From Oscillospiraceae bacterium (GTDB lineage: Bacteria > Bacillota > Clostridia > Oscillospirales > Ruminococcaceae), in the NCBI GenBank assembly GCA_021200565.1, contig JAJQGJ010000024.1:1-64000 (forward strand): DNA of 64,000 nucleotides, read 5' to 3'. Position numbers and translations under genes: made by a program. This document shows positions 16,069 to 25,219 of this stretch, piece after piece; position 1 is the stretch's first letter, and every line of letters starts with the position of its first letter. Below the pieces are notes generated by a model that saw only the letters and a list, made by a program, of their open reading frames with translations, was not told the DNA's origin and ran no database searches.

Positions 16069-19000
16069 ATGCTAAGAATAGTAACCGGCGAATACCCGGA
16101 TGAAAAAATGGTCATGTACGGGCGTGAAATCAAGACTTTACTCGAAGACAGTAAAGACGTTTTATGCGTCATCCCCGACCAGTTCTCGTTCCAGTTCGAC
16201 AAGATGCTCTATAGTGAACTTGGAGCAAAGGATTTCAATAGGGTGGAAGTCAAGAGCTTCCGCAGGCTTTCCGATGAGATACTGACCTCAGCTTTAGCTG
16301 GCGGTGCGCAGCCAAGCGGCACAATAATGCGTCCGGAAGAGAAAATCCCGATAATATACCTGACCCTGAAAGAAGTTCGCCGCAAGAAAGCCTTGAAAGC
16401 CCTGACCAGGTTCTTAGACAAGCCCGCATTCATAGATGAAATCGGTTCTGTTATAGAATCCCTCATCCGTTCCGAAACAACAGTCGAGCAGCTATATTCT
16501 GGTGCCGAGCGAATAGAGGGAACAGCCGGCGACAAGCTTTTCGACATCGCCTTAATTTATGAGGAGTATCTAAGAAAGCTTTCCGAGCGGGGATTGCGTG
16601 ACGAAAGCTCAATAATCTCTGCCGGAGCGGTCATAGCCGACACTCATGAAGCTTTCAGAGGCAAATACATATATGTTGACCGCTTCAATAATTTCTCCCA
16701 GGACGAGCTTTCGATGCTCAGATGCATGATTCGTGATGCCATCGAAGTCAGCGTCTCGGTCACCCTTCCCGAAGGTGAAAAGCACACCCCCACATCGGTA
16801 TATTCCCAGTCGTTCGAAACGAAAGACAGCCTTACATCTCTTTGCAGGAGCCTTGACAAGAGCTGTCGCCTTGCCTCCTGCACAAGTAAGCCTGTAAAGC
16901 AAAACGGCATTACAGAGCTTTCCGATTGTGTCAACGGCAACTTCGCTGCCGGAAAGAATAGCAGTTTTTCTGAGCCCGACGGCAGCGTCAGGATTTATTC
17001 CTGCCGTTCAATCTATGATGAAGCCGATTTCGTTGCTGCAAGCATACGGGAGCTTGTTTCATCTGGAAAGTATACATATAACGATATTTCGGTAATCGCA
17101 AGCGACATTTCCAATTACGAAGACGCAATCGAAGCGTCCTTCGAAAAGTACGACATCCCATACTTCTTAGATCAGAAGCATAAGGCATCGGACATGTCTG
17201 TAATGCTCTTTGCCTTTGCACTTATAGATGCTGCCTCCACCCGCAAGCCGGACACCGACAGGATTATGAAATATGTCCGTTCACCATTTTCCGAGTTCGA
17301 CGAGCTTGAAACCTCACTTATCGAAGACTACACCGTCCGCTGGAACGTCGACGGTGAAATGTGGCTAAGCGATTTCACGGTAGGTGAAGAAAAAGAGCTT
17401 TCCACGCTCAATTCCCTCAGATCAAGAATAATTGAACCGCTAAGGAAGCTCCACGATGCCTGCAGGTCAGCCGACGCCAGGACAGTAGCCGCCGCATTCA
17501 GCGACTGCCTTGAGGAAAGCCGTCTGACCAAGCGTGCCAGAGACATAATCGAGAGCTACTATGACGAGGATGAAAAGTTAGAAGCCGCAAGACAGTTCAA
17601 GCAGCTCTGGAATGCGCTGATGAATTCAGTCGCCGCCATCTACAACACAATCGGCGACGATAAGCTCACCCTTAAGGAATTCGGCGAGCTCCTCAAGCTC
17701 TCGCTTTCCGACAGCGGAATCTCGAACCCTCCGCAGAAGCTTTCCTGTGTCGTAATCTCCGATCTCGCACGCTCAGTGATAACCTCGCCCAAGGTCGCAT
17801 TCACTATGGGAGCAAACGACGGCATCTTTCCGAACGACTCGAAGAAAACCGGAATTTTCAGTGGGCGTGACGCTGAGCTTCTGGAGAGGGAAGGGCTCAA
17901 GTTTGAAATAAGCGACGAGCACAGGCTTTCTGGCAGCAGATTTGATTGCTACACAGCCCTCACCTGCCCGAGCGACCTTGAAATTATTTCCTACGCAGTT
18001 TCCGACACCACCGGACGGCACTTAAGACCATCGATAACCGTCACAAGAGCTATCAAGCGCCTCGATATACAACCTGTAAAGGCAGACAGCTTGCCACTAT
18101 CCTTCTACTGCTCTGCACCCGAAGCAGCGTTTTATCGCTACTGCATCGGCGAAAGCACAGACGAAACCGAGCTCGTTGCAGTTAGGAAATCCCTTGAAAC
18201 TCTGCCTGAGTTCAGAGAGCGGCTTCATCGCCTCGAAGCTTCCAAAAATCCTCATGGTCACCGCCTGTCACCGGCAGTTGCAAAAGAAACATTCGCCAAG
18301 CATGACATAAACGTCACCGCTAGCAGAATCGATACATATAATCACTGTCCTTTCAGCTATTTCATCCGCTATGGCTTAGGAATAGAGCCAGTTGAGCCGA
18401 TGACAATCAACCCTGCCAACCGTGGCTCGGTTATGCATTTCGTCTTTGAAAATGTTCTCGAGCGTTTCGGTGATGGCTTCGATAAGGCAACCGACAGCGA
18501 AATAGAATCTGCAGTTTCTGAGTTTCTTGAAATCTATGAGAAGGAGAACTTAGGTGGTGATTTCGGCAAAAACTTCAAGTTCAAAGCCGACTATGAACGC
18601 CTGGCGTCCGCATGCTGCGAAATTCTCTTCAACATCCGTGAAGAATACGAGGTGTCAAGGTTCCGACCTGTACGCTTTGAATATGACCTTTCCCGTGAAA
18701 ACGGCGAAAGCGTTCTCTCAATTCCGATAAATCAGAACCTTAAAATAAACATCCGTGGCATAGTTGACCGAATCGACGCTTATGAGGCGGAAGACAGCAA
18801 GAAGTATATCCGTGTAGTCGATTACAAAACCGGCAGCAAAGCATTCAGATTTGAGGACATCTATAACGGTCTCAACCTCCAGCTGCTTCTCTACATGGTT
18901 GCCCTGACCGAGGGAACGGATGAGAGCTTCCGTGATTGCACACCAGCCGGAATTTTTTATATGAAAGCCGGATTCTTAGAGTGTGATGACGACTATTCGC

Positions 19001-19434
19001 CGCTTTCAGACAGCGCAGAAGACCGCCTAAGACGCCGTGCCGAACAGCTGAAACGCTCCGGGCTCATTCTTGAAAATGACGACGCAGTCACCGCCATGGA
19101 TGAAAATATTTCTGGGAAATACGTCCCTGTCAAGAAGAAGCGTGACGGAAGCTATACCAAGCAGTCATGCCTCATTTCGGAAGAGAGCTTCAGACTTCTG
19201 CGCAACTTTGCCAAAAGCAAGACCGTTCAGTTCGGAAATGATCTTTTGAACGGCAAAATAGATGCGGTTCCAGTCGGACCCGATTCTATACACGTCAGAT
19301 GTTCAAATTGCGGTTATCAGTCGGTCTGCGCCCGTGCGGGATACATCTATAAGCCAGTAACCGAAGAAGACGGTGATAAACTGAAAGCCGAGATAAAATA
19401 TGGAGGTGAACCCGATGCCGAACTGGACACCTGA
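16069..19434 (+). CDS. addB: ATP-dependent nuclease subunit AddB
   Basis: AddB is the partner of AddA in the double-strand break resection complex that loads RecA in Firmicutes. The 1121-residue protein has the AddB N-terminal pattern CVIPDQFSF, and a C-terminal RecB-like nuclease domain with GIVDRID and VVDYKTG. The four iron-sulfur Cys are seen as one in NHCPFSYF and the CSNCGYQSVC group with the usual spacing. Oddly, the N-terminal P-loop is not present: the position reads VTGEYPDEKM rather than GxxxxGK(S/T). AAAGGAG precedes ATG 16069, preferred to the track start. Its end overlaps addA by 20 bases. Confidence 0.9.
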   Translation: MLRIVTGEYPDEKMVMYGREIKTLLEDSKDVLCVIPDQFSFQFDKMLYSELGAKDFNRVEVKSFRRLSDEILTSALAGGAQPSGTIMRPEEKIPIIYLTLKEVRRKKALKALTRFLDKPAFIDEIGSVIESLIRSETTVEQLYSGAERIEGTAGDKLFDIALIYEEYLRKLSERGLRDESSIISAGAVIADTHEAFRGKYIYVDRFNNFSQDELSMLRCMIRDAIEVSVSVTLPEGEKHTPTSVYSQSFETKDSLTSLCRSLDKSCRLASCTSKPVKQNGITELSDCVNGNFAAGKNSSFSEPDGSVRIYSCRSIYDEADFVAASIRELVSSGKYTYNDISVIASDISNYEDAIEASFEKYDIPYFLDQKHKASDMSVMLFAFALIDAASTRKPDTDRIMKYVRSPFSEFDELETSLIEDYTVRWNVDGEMWLSDFTVGEEKELSTLNSLRSRIIEPLRKLHDACRSADARTVAAAFSDCLEESRLTKRARDIIESYYDEDEKLEAARQFKQLWNALMNSVAAIYNTIGDDKLTLKEFGELLKLSLSDSGISNPPQKLSCVVISDLARSVITSPKVAFTMGANDGIFPNDSKKTGIFSGRDAELLEREGLKFEISDEHRLSGSRFDCYTALTCPSDLEIISYAVSDTTGRHLRPSITVTRAIKRLDIQPVKADSLPLSFYCSAPEAAFYRYCIGESTDETELVAVRKSLETLPEFRERLHRLEASKNPHGHRLSPAVAKETFAKHDINVTASRIDTYNHCPFSYFIRYGLGIEPVEPMTINPANRGSVMHFVFENVLERFGDGFDKATDSEIESAVSEFLEIYEKENLGGDFGKNFKFKADYERLASACCEILFNIREEYEVSRFRPVRFEYDLSRENGESVLSIPINQNLKINIRGIVDRIDAYEAEDSKKYIRVVDYKTGSKAFRFEDIYNGLNLQLLLYMVALTEGTDESFRDCTPAGIFYMKAGFLECDDDYSPLSDSAEDRLRRRAEQLKRSGLILENDDAVTAMDENISGKYVPVKKKRDGSYTKQSCLISEESFRLLRNFAKSKTVQFGNDLLNGKIDAVPVGPDSIHVRCSNCGYQSVCARAGYIYKPVTEEDGDKLKAEIKYGGEPDAELDT

Positions 19435-22400
19435 ACAGCTTGAAGCAATAAACGCCATAGACGAGCCGGTAATTGTATCCGCAGCAGCCGGTTCTGGCAA
19501 GACAGCCGTCCTGGTTGAGAGAACAATCCGCCTTCTATGTGATGAAAAAAAGCACATTCCTGCCGATAAGCTCCTTGCGGTGACGTTTACAAACGATGCC
19601 GCTTCACAGATGCGTGAAAAGCTATCTGATGCACTCGAAAAGAAAGCTACGGAAGAACCTGACAACTTGTGGATCCAGAAGCAGCAGTCGCTTCTGAAGC
19701 TTGCTGACATATGCACCATCAACTCTTTTTGCTTTGACATGCTGAGAAACCATCTCGAAGAAACCGATTTCCAGAGCGGTGTCCGAATCATGGAGGAGAA
19801 TGAGTCGGGGATGCTGACAGAGCGTGCGCTGACCGCAGTTCTGGAAAACGCCTATCGTGACCGCCCTGAAGAGACAGAGCGGCTCATCTCGCTCTTCTGC
19901 AAGGAAAACGACTCAACCCTCCGTGGCATGATCCTCAAGCTCTATAGCTTCTTGAGAACACTTCCGTTCAAGGACATCTGGGCTGATAAAATCCTCACGT
20001 CCCTGAAAGACGGCACAGCTGTGCAGAGCGTCATCCGGGAGAGAACCGAGGACGCTGTACATCTCTGCAAGAATTTAAGGACCGTCAGTCTCCGCCTCCG
20101 CAGCTTAGCCGAAAGCCTTTCCTGCCATAAATCCGCTCAGGAAATCTTTCTTAATGCCTGCGATCAGGCAGACGACCTTTGCAAAATTCCAAAGGGCTAC
20201 GACTGGGACGAATGCCGGGAAATCTTCATGAGCGTTTCGTGGAAGGGCTTGCAGTCCGCACGCCAGACGAAAGCTGAAAAGGCAGAATCTACAGCTGCTG
20301 AAGACGAGCTCTATCAGACTGCAAAAGACTGCTACACCCGCCTCAAGGAAGTTGCCGCAGAAATTTCCGGAATCTATTTCTGTACTACCGCCGATGCCGA
20401 AAAAGATGCAGCTCTCACTGACGAGTGCTTCACATCACTCATGAAGCTCACAAACGAGCTCTGGGATGAAGTTCTGCGCATGAAGATTGAGAAAAACGCC
20501 GTCGACTTTGCCGACACCGAGCTGATAACCGTTCGGCTTTTGGCTGAATGCGACTCTGACGGCAAGCTTCACCGCACCAAGCTCTCAGAAGAAATCCGTA
20601 ACAGCGGCAGATATAGCCTGATTCTCATTGATGAGTTTCAGGATGTCAACAACCTCCAGGAAGTCATCTTCAAGTCAATTTCAGATACGGATAATTTAGG
20701 CGAAATCGGTTCAAATGTCTTCTGCGTGGGCGACGTGAAGCAGGCGATCTATCGCTTCCGCCAGGCAAACCCGATGATTTTCATGAACACGAGGCTCCAA
20801 GGCAAATCGCCCGACAGCCCGGTGCGTGAGATAATACTTTCTAAGAACTTCCGAAGCCGTGCCTCAGTTCTCGACTTCTCGAACTATATCTTTTCATCTC
20901 TCATGACAAACGACCTGGGCGAGGTGGAGTATACCCGTGAAGAGGAGCTTGTTCCGGGAGCCGAATATCCCGGCGAAGACCAGCCCTGCACAATAATCGA
21001 AGTGGACTCTGAGGGCAAAAACTCCGCCGAAGTGGAAGAGCTCGAATACACTGCCATCGCAAGGCGCATAAGGAAAATGATAAATGACGGCGTCACAGTC
21101 ACAGACGGGGGAGTGCAAAGACCATGCCGTGCAGGCGACTTCTGCGTCTTGTCAAGAAACAATCCCGATGGCGAATTAGCTGTTGGGTGCTTCGAAGCTG
21201 AGGGCTTGAAGATAGCCTCAACCAGCGTTTCCGGTTACCTGGGCTCCCGTGAAATCTCGCTACTTATCAATCTTTTGTCCATCACTGTCAGTCCGATGCG
21301 TGACATTCCGATGTCGAGCATCATGCTCTCTCCGATAATGGGCTTCACAGATGATGAGCTCGCCCGGGTGAAGCTAACAGACAAAAAGCACCGGCTCTAT
21401 CGCAATATGCTCGATATTTCGGAGGACAATTCTGATCCGGTTCTCAGGGACAAATGTCGCTCCGCAGTTGCGCTTGTAAAAAAGCTCCGTCTCTATTCGT
21501 CGAGCATGACTCTGACACGCCTCATAAAGAAGATATACGACATCACCGACCTTATAAGCCTTGCCGCATCCTATGAAGACGGCGACAAGAAGATTGCCAA
21601 CTTATATCTCATGCTCGAATATGCCAAGAGCTATGAAGAATCATCAAAGGACGGTCTGAACGGCTTCCTCAGATACATAGACTACATTTCCCAGAACGGC
21701 GGCGACTTCAACGAAGCCGTCACAGTAACAGAATCCTCCGATTCCGTCAGCTTCAAGACAATCCACAAGTCGAAAGGTCTTGAATACCCGTTTGTCTTCA
21801 TCTGCCGCCTCTCAAAAAAGTTCAATAAAACCGACCTCTACGGCAGACTCATCCTGAATACGGACGCCGGAGTCGGAATGAGCTTCCTTGATTATGGCAG
21901 CCTCACAAAGCGCAAAACCATCTTCTCCGAGTACGTAGAATCGAAAAATCTTTCAGAAATGCTTTCAGAAGAGCTCCGGCTTCTCTATGTCGCAATGACC
22001 CGAGCCAAAGAGCGGCTCTTCATCGTCTATGACATCGATGAAAAGACCGCCGGGCGTGCCGCTCAGTTCTCATATGAGATTGATGGAGCAAAGATTCCGT
22101 CATCGCTTTCAAGCCGTGCCCAATGCATGCAGGACTGGCTCACAATGGCGCTGTGCAAACACCCGCATTTCAGGCTTTTAAGAGAAGTTCTTCCGGACGA
22201 CGCCTATACTGACCCGGGAAGAGTGCCGGATATTTCCGAGGAAATCCCTCTTGAAAAAAGCCAGCTCGAAGACGCCGCAGGTATATCAGGCGATGTCCAG
22301 CCGGACGAAAATCTCAGGCAGAAGCTTCTTCATTCGTTTGAATTCAGAAATGACCCGATTCTCACCTCCACCGAAGCCAAGGTCACTGTAACAGAGCTCG

Positions 22401-22978
22401 CCGCCGACGACCCGGTCAACTTCTTCCCGAAGGTTCCGAGGCTCAAGGAAACTGTCACCGAGCTCACTGCCGCACAGAAGGGAACGCTTATGCACCGTTT
22501 CATGCAGTGTGCCGACTATTCTCTTGCTGCTAGTGATGTGGCATCTGAAATAAGTCGCCTGACCAGCTCCGGCATCTTCGCAGAGCACGAGGCAAAATCT
22601 CTCGACACCGCTTCACTTTCCAGGTTCTTTGAAAGCGATATTTACCAGAGAATGAGCCGGAGCCCGAATGTCAGCCGTGAAAGAAGCTTTATAGTCAAAT
22701 TTTCCGACATAGATGAGCCGGAGGACATAAAAGCTATCTATGGCAACACCGACGGCATGATGCAGGGAATTGCCGACTGCATTTTTGAAGAGCCCGACGG
22801 CTATGTCATCGTTGACTACAAGACCGACAGAGTCAATACGGTTGAAGAGCTCGCCGAGCGGTACTCAATGCAGCTCTCGCTCTATAAAGCGGCATTCGAC
22901 GTGCTTTTAGACAAGCCGGTCAAATCCTGCTATATCTACTCTCTGAGGCTCGCAAGCGGCTCGGAGATTCGGTTCTGA
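19415..22978 (+). CDS. addA: ATP-dependent helicase/nuclease subunit AddA
   Basis: AddA is the motor and 3'-strand nuclease of AddAB. The UvrD-type helicase has Walker A AAGSGKTA near residue 24, LTVTFTNDAA-like motif Ia (VTFTNDAA), motif II LIDEFQD, motif VI VAMTRAKERLF, and a C-terminal RecB-family nuclease with GIADCI and VIVDYKTDRV. At about 1187 residues it is full length. The ATG at 19415 follows GGAGG, inside the end of addB, so the two subunits are translationally coupled. No terminator is obvious before the infC promoter. Confidence 0.94.
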   Translation: MPNWTPEQLEAINAIDEPVIVSAAAGSGKTAVLVERTIRLLCDEKKHIPADKLLAVTFTNDAASQMREKLSDALEKKATEEPDNLWIQKQQSLLKLADICTINSFCFDMLRNHLEETDFQSGVRIMEENESGMLTERALTAVLENAYRDRPEETERLISLFCKENDSTLRGMILKLYSFLRTLPFKDIWADKILTSLKDGTAVQSVIRERTEDAVHLCKNLRTVSLRLRSLAESLSCHKSAQEIFLNACDQADDLCKIPKGYDWDECREIFMSVSWKGLQSARQTKAEKAESTAAEDELYQTAKDCYTRLKEVAAEISGIYFCTTADAEKDAALTDECFTSLMKLTNELWDEVLRMKIEKNAVDFADTELITVRLLAECDSDGKLHRTKLSEEIRNSGRYSLILIDEFQDVNNLQEVIFKSISDTDNLGEIGSNVFCVGDVKQAIYRFRQANPMIFMNTRLQGKSPDSPVREIILSKNFRSRASVLDFSNYIFSSLMTNDLGEVEYTREEELVPGAEYPGEDQPCTIIEVDSEGKNSAEVEELEYTAIARRIRKMINDGVTVTDGGVQRPCRAGDFCVLSRNNPDGELAVGCFEAEGLKIASTSVSGYLGSREISLLINLLSITVSPMRDIPMSSIMLSPIMGFTDDELARVKLTDKKHRLYRNMLDISEDNSDPVLRDKCRSAVALVKKLRLYSSSMTLTRLIKKIYDITDLISLAASYEDGDKKIANLYLMLEYAKSYEESSKDGLNGFLRYIDYISQNGGDFNEAVTVTESSDSVSFKTIHKSKGLEYPFVFICRLSKKFNKTDLYGRLILNTDAGVGMSFLDYGSLTKRKTIFSEYVESKNLSEMLSEELRLLYVAMTRAKERLFIVYDIDEKTAGRAAQFSYEIDGAKIPSSLSSRAQCMQDWLTMALCKHPHFRLLREVLPDDAYTDPGRVPDISEEIPLEKSQLEDAAGISGDVQPDENLRQKLLHSFEFRNDPILTSTEAKVTVTELAADDPVNFFPKVPRLKETVTELTAAQKGTLMHRFMQCADYSLAASDVASEISRLTSSGIFAEHEAKSLDTASLSRFFESDIYQRMSRSPNVSRERSFIVKFSDIDEPEDIKAIYGNTDGMMQGIADCIFEEPDGYVIVDYKTDRVNTVEELAERYSMQLSLYKAAFDVLLDKPVKSCYIYSLRLASGSEIRF

Positions 22979-22998
22979 AAAATTTTTTCAAAAAACGC

Positions 22999-23027
22999 TT
23001 GACAAACCGACACTCACGGTATATAAT
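22999..23027 (+). promoter_or_regulatory. infC-rpmI-rplT promoter
   Basis: TTGACA (22999-23004), a 17-base spacer and a perfect TATAAT (23022-23027). This is one of the strongest promoters in the window. Confidence 0.9.
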
Positions 23028-23030
23028 GAC

Positions 23031-23200
23031 AACCGTAAAGAAAGTAGCAACGTTTACGTTCTCACCTCAAGCATTTGTGAAGAGGTCGATAAGGTTGATT
23101 TTCGGAGAGGGAATTCCCGAACCGTGAGTGATTTTATGAGCGTAAACCATGTGTTTGCGCTTTTTTGTTGGGTTAAGACAACAATTATTTTTCGGAGGTG
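23031..23200 (+). promoter_or_regulatory. L20-type leader with attenuator
   Basis: The leader of infC holds a stem CGTAAA/TTTACG (about 23034-23058) and, downstream, a terminator hairpin GCGTAAAC/GTTTGCGC (23140-23160) followed by six T. The early CGTTTACG can also pair with the left arm of the terminator, giving the mutually exclusive folds expected of an attenuator. In Bacillus the leader of this operon binds L20 to cause termination. I infer the same autoregulation here. Confidence 0.75.
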
Positions 23201-23207
23201 TAGCACC

Positions 23208-23732
23208 ATAGCTAACATAGCTCATCAAATCAATGAAGAAATCCGTGACAAGGAAGTTCGTGTAATCGACTCAGACGGCACACAATTAGGTATCATCTCT
23301 TCGAAGGAAGCTCAGAAAATAGCGAATTCGAAAGAGCTGGACCTTGTTAAAATTGCGCCCACGGCGAATCCGCCGGTCTGCAAAATCATGGATTACGGCA
23401 AGTATTGCTTCGAGCAGTCCAAGCGTGAAAAGGAAGCCAGGAAGAACCAGAAGATAGTTGAAATCAAAGAGGTCAGAATGACGTCAAAGATTGACGGTGG
23501 TGACTTCAATACCAAGGTCAATCAGGCTATCAAGTTCCTGAAGGGCGGAGATAAGGTCAAAGTTTCTGTCAGACTTCAGTTCCGCAAGGGCGTCCCACTT
23601 CATTCTGAGCTGAGCGACAAGCTTCTTGATGAGTTCAAGGAAGCAGTCGCAGAATATGGCACATTCGATAAGCCCAGCAAGGTCGAGGGCAGAAACATCA
23701 CTCTGATGATTTCCCCCAAAGCGAGTAAGTAA
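23208..23732 (+). CDS. infC: Translation initiation factor IF-3 (ATA start)
   Basis: IF-3 binds the 30S subunit and checks the start codon. The 174-residue protein carries the IF3 N-domain (INEEIRDKEVRVIDSDG), the linker, and the C-domain (KIVEIKEVRMTSKI, FLKGGDKVKVSVRLQFRKG). The track begins at 23124, but that ATG lies inside the attenuator hairpin. The only good ribosome site, GGAGGTG (23194-23200), points to ATA at 23208, giving MANIAHQINEEIR. No ATG, GTG or TTG lies near it in frame. Rare start codons on infC are known (AUU in E. coli) and make IF-3 limit its own synthesis, so ATA is plausible. Confidence 0.9.
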   Translation: MANIAHQINEEIRDKEVRVIDSDGTQLGIISSKEAQKIANSKELDLVKIAPTANPPVCKIMDYGKYCFEQSKREKEARKNQKIVEIKEVRMTSKIDGGDFNTKVNQAIKFLKGGDKVKVSVRLQFRKGVPLHSELSDKLLDEFKEAVAEYGTFDKPSKVEGRNITLMISPKASK

Positions 23733-23760
23733 ATAATTCATTAAGGAGGATATTTCCAAA

Positions 23761-23964
23761 ATGGCAAAGAATAAGATCAAAACCCATTCCGGCACCAAGA
23801 AGCGTTTCAGCCTCACAGGAACCGGCAAGGTAAAGTTCCAGCACGCAAACAAGAGACATCGTCTCGTATCGAAAGATCATAAGGCAAAGAGAATCGCCAG
23901 AGGCACAGCATATGCCAGCAACGCAAATGTTGAGGCACTCAAGAAGACAATTCCATACAAATAA
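23761..23964 (+). CDS. rpmI: Large ribosomal subunit protein bL35
   Basis: The 67-residue, very basic protein (KIKTHSGTKKRFSLTGTGKVKF) is a full-length bL35. AAGGAGG precedes the ATG. It lies 28 bases after infC and 18 before rplT in the classic infC-rpmI-rplT operon. Confidence 0.98.
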   Translation: MAKNKIKTHSGTKKRFSLTGTGKVKFQHANKRHRLVSKDHKAKRIARGTAYASNANVEALKKTIPYK

Positions 23965-23982
23965 TAGGGGAGGTAAAAGATT

Positions 23983-24339
23983 ATGGCTCGTGTAAAGGGC
24001 GCAATGATGACCCGTAAGAGAAGAAACGCAACCCTCAAGCTCGCCAAGGGCTACTGGGGTTCAAAGAGCACCCACTTCAAGATGGCTAAGCAGGCTGTCA
24101 TGAAGAGTGGCAACTATGCATATATCGGAAGAAAGCAGAAAAAGCGCCAGTTCAGACAGCTCTGGATTGCAAGAATCTCTGCAGCAGCAAAGGCAAACGG
24201 AATGAACTATTCCACACTTATGAACGGTCTTAAGAAGGCTGACATCACAATCAACAGAAAGATGCTCTCCGAAATCGCAATCAATGATCCTGCTGGCTTC
24301 ACAGCAATCACTGAAAAGGCAAAGGCAGCTTTGAACTAA
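23983..24339 (+). CDS. rplT: Large ribosomal subunit protein bL20
   Basis: The 118-residue protein ([19 protein letters not shown]) is a full-length bL20, needed for early 50S assembly. In related operons it is also the repressor acting on the infC leader. GGGGAGG precedes the ATG. A hairpin follows the stop. Confidence 0.98.
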   Translation: MARVKGAMMTRKRRNATLKLAKGYWGSKSTHFKMAKQAVMKSGNYAYIGRKQKKRQFRQLWIARISAAAKANGMNYSTLMNGLKKADITINRKMLSEIAINDPAGFTAITEKAKAALN

Positions 24340-24348
24340 TGAAATAAG

Positions 24349-24388
24349 GTAACCACGCTCCGCGCGGGCGTGGTTATTTGTAATTTAG
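24349..24388 (+). terminator. Terminator of the infC operon
   Basis: AACCACGC (24351-24358) pairs with GCGTGGTT (24368-24375). The following T run is broken (ATTTGTAATTT), so readthrough into the next gene is possible. Confidence 0.7.
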
Positions 24389-24411
24389 AAAGACTGAAAA
24401 TTTTGACGAAA

Positions 24412-25200
24412 ATGGATTTTAAGCTCATTTCAAGCAGGGATAACTCACTCATAAAAGAATATATAAAGCTCCGTGATAATAAAAAATACCGCACATTCCA
24501 GCATAGATTTGTTTTGGAGGGAGCAAGACTGTCGGGCGATGCCGTAAAATCAGGCGTTACGCTTCACAGCGTCTTCCTGACCGAGCAGGCGATGGAAAAG
24601 TACCCTGAAACGGCAGCACTTCTGGGCGAAAGCTCCGAGATATATCTGATTCCGGATAAGCTCGCCCGTGATCTTGAGGACACAAAAAACTCCCAGGGAA
24701 TCTTTTCTGTCGCATCAGTACTTGACAAAAATCTTGACGCTGGTAAAATAAAAAGCGGAAGTCGTTTTGCAGTCCTCGACAGTCTTCAGGATCCCGGCAA
24801 CGTTGGAACCATTCTCAGGGTAGCTGATGCAGTCGGATTGGATGGAGTTTTTCTCTGCAACTGCTGCGACGTCTATAACCCAAAAACAATCCGCTCTACA
24901 ATGGGCTCTGTATTTCGAGTTCCGTTCAGGGATGATCTGAGCTTTCCCGAGGCGGCGGAGCTTCTGAAAAGCTGTGGCGTCACTCTCTATGCCGCAGTTG
25001 TTGACAAGGACGCTGAAAGCATCAGGGAAACCATATTCTGCGACAGCTCCTGTGCAGTAATAGGAAACGAAGGCAACGGTCTCAGCGAGCAGGATGTCGG
25101 GCTCTGCGACAAGCGTATAACAATCAGAATGAACGGCACAATAGAATCCCTGAATGCTGCAACAGCTGCGGGAATAATACTCTGGGAAATGACAAAATAA
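24412..25200 (+). CDS. SpoU/TrmH family RNA ribose methyltransferase
   Basis: This enzyme uses S-adenosylmethionine to 2'-O-methylate rRNA or tRNA. An N-terminal RNA-substrate-binding part (SRDNSLIKEYIKL) is followed by a SPOUT knot domain with LDSLQDPGNVGTILR, VIGNEGNGLS and ESLNAATAAGIILWEM. The 262 residues from the ATG at 24412 fit the TrmH/RlmB group; the exact target nucleotide cannot be told. The start has a weak ribosome site. It follows the infC operon and begins a long co-directional run. Confidence 0.85.
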   Translation: MDFKLISSRDNSLIKEYIKLRDNKKYRTFQHRFVLEGARLSGDAVKSGVTLHSVFLTEQAMEKYPETAALLGESSEIYLIPDKLARDLEDTKNSQGIFSVASVLDKNLDAGKIKSGSRFAVLDSLQDPGNVGTILRVADAVGLDGVFLCNCCDVYNPKTIRSTMGSVFRVPFRDDLSFPEAAELLKSCGVTLYAAVVDKDAESIRETIFCDSSCAVIGNEGNGLSEQDVGLCDKRITIRMNGTIESLNAATAAGIILWEMTK

Positions 25201-25219
25201 ATAAAAAGGGGAATGACTC

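Noticed and set aside
23124-23207. Upstream ATG for infC or a leader peptide
   Set aside because: The segment lies within the attenuator hairpin, lacks a ribosome site and is not part of the IF-3 fold.
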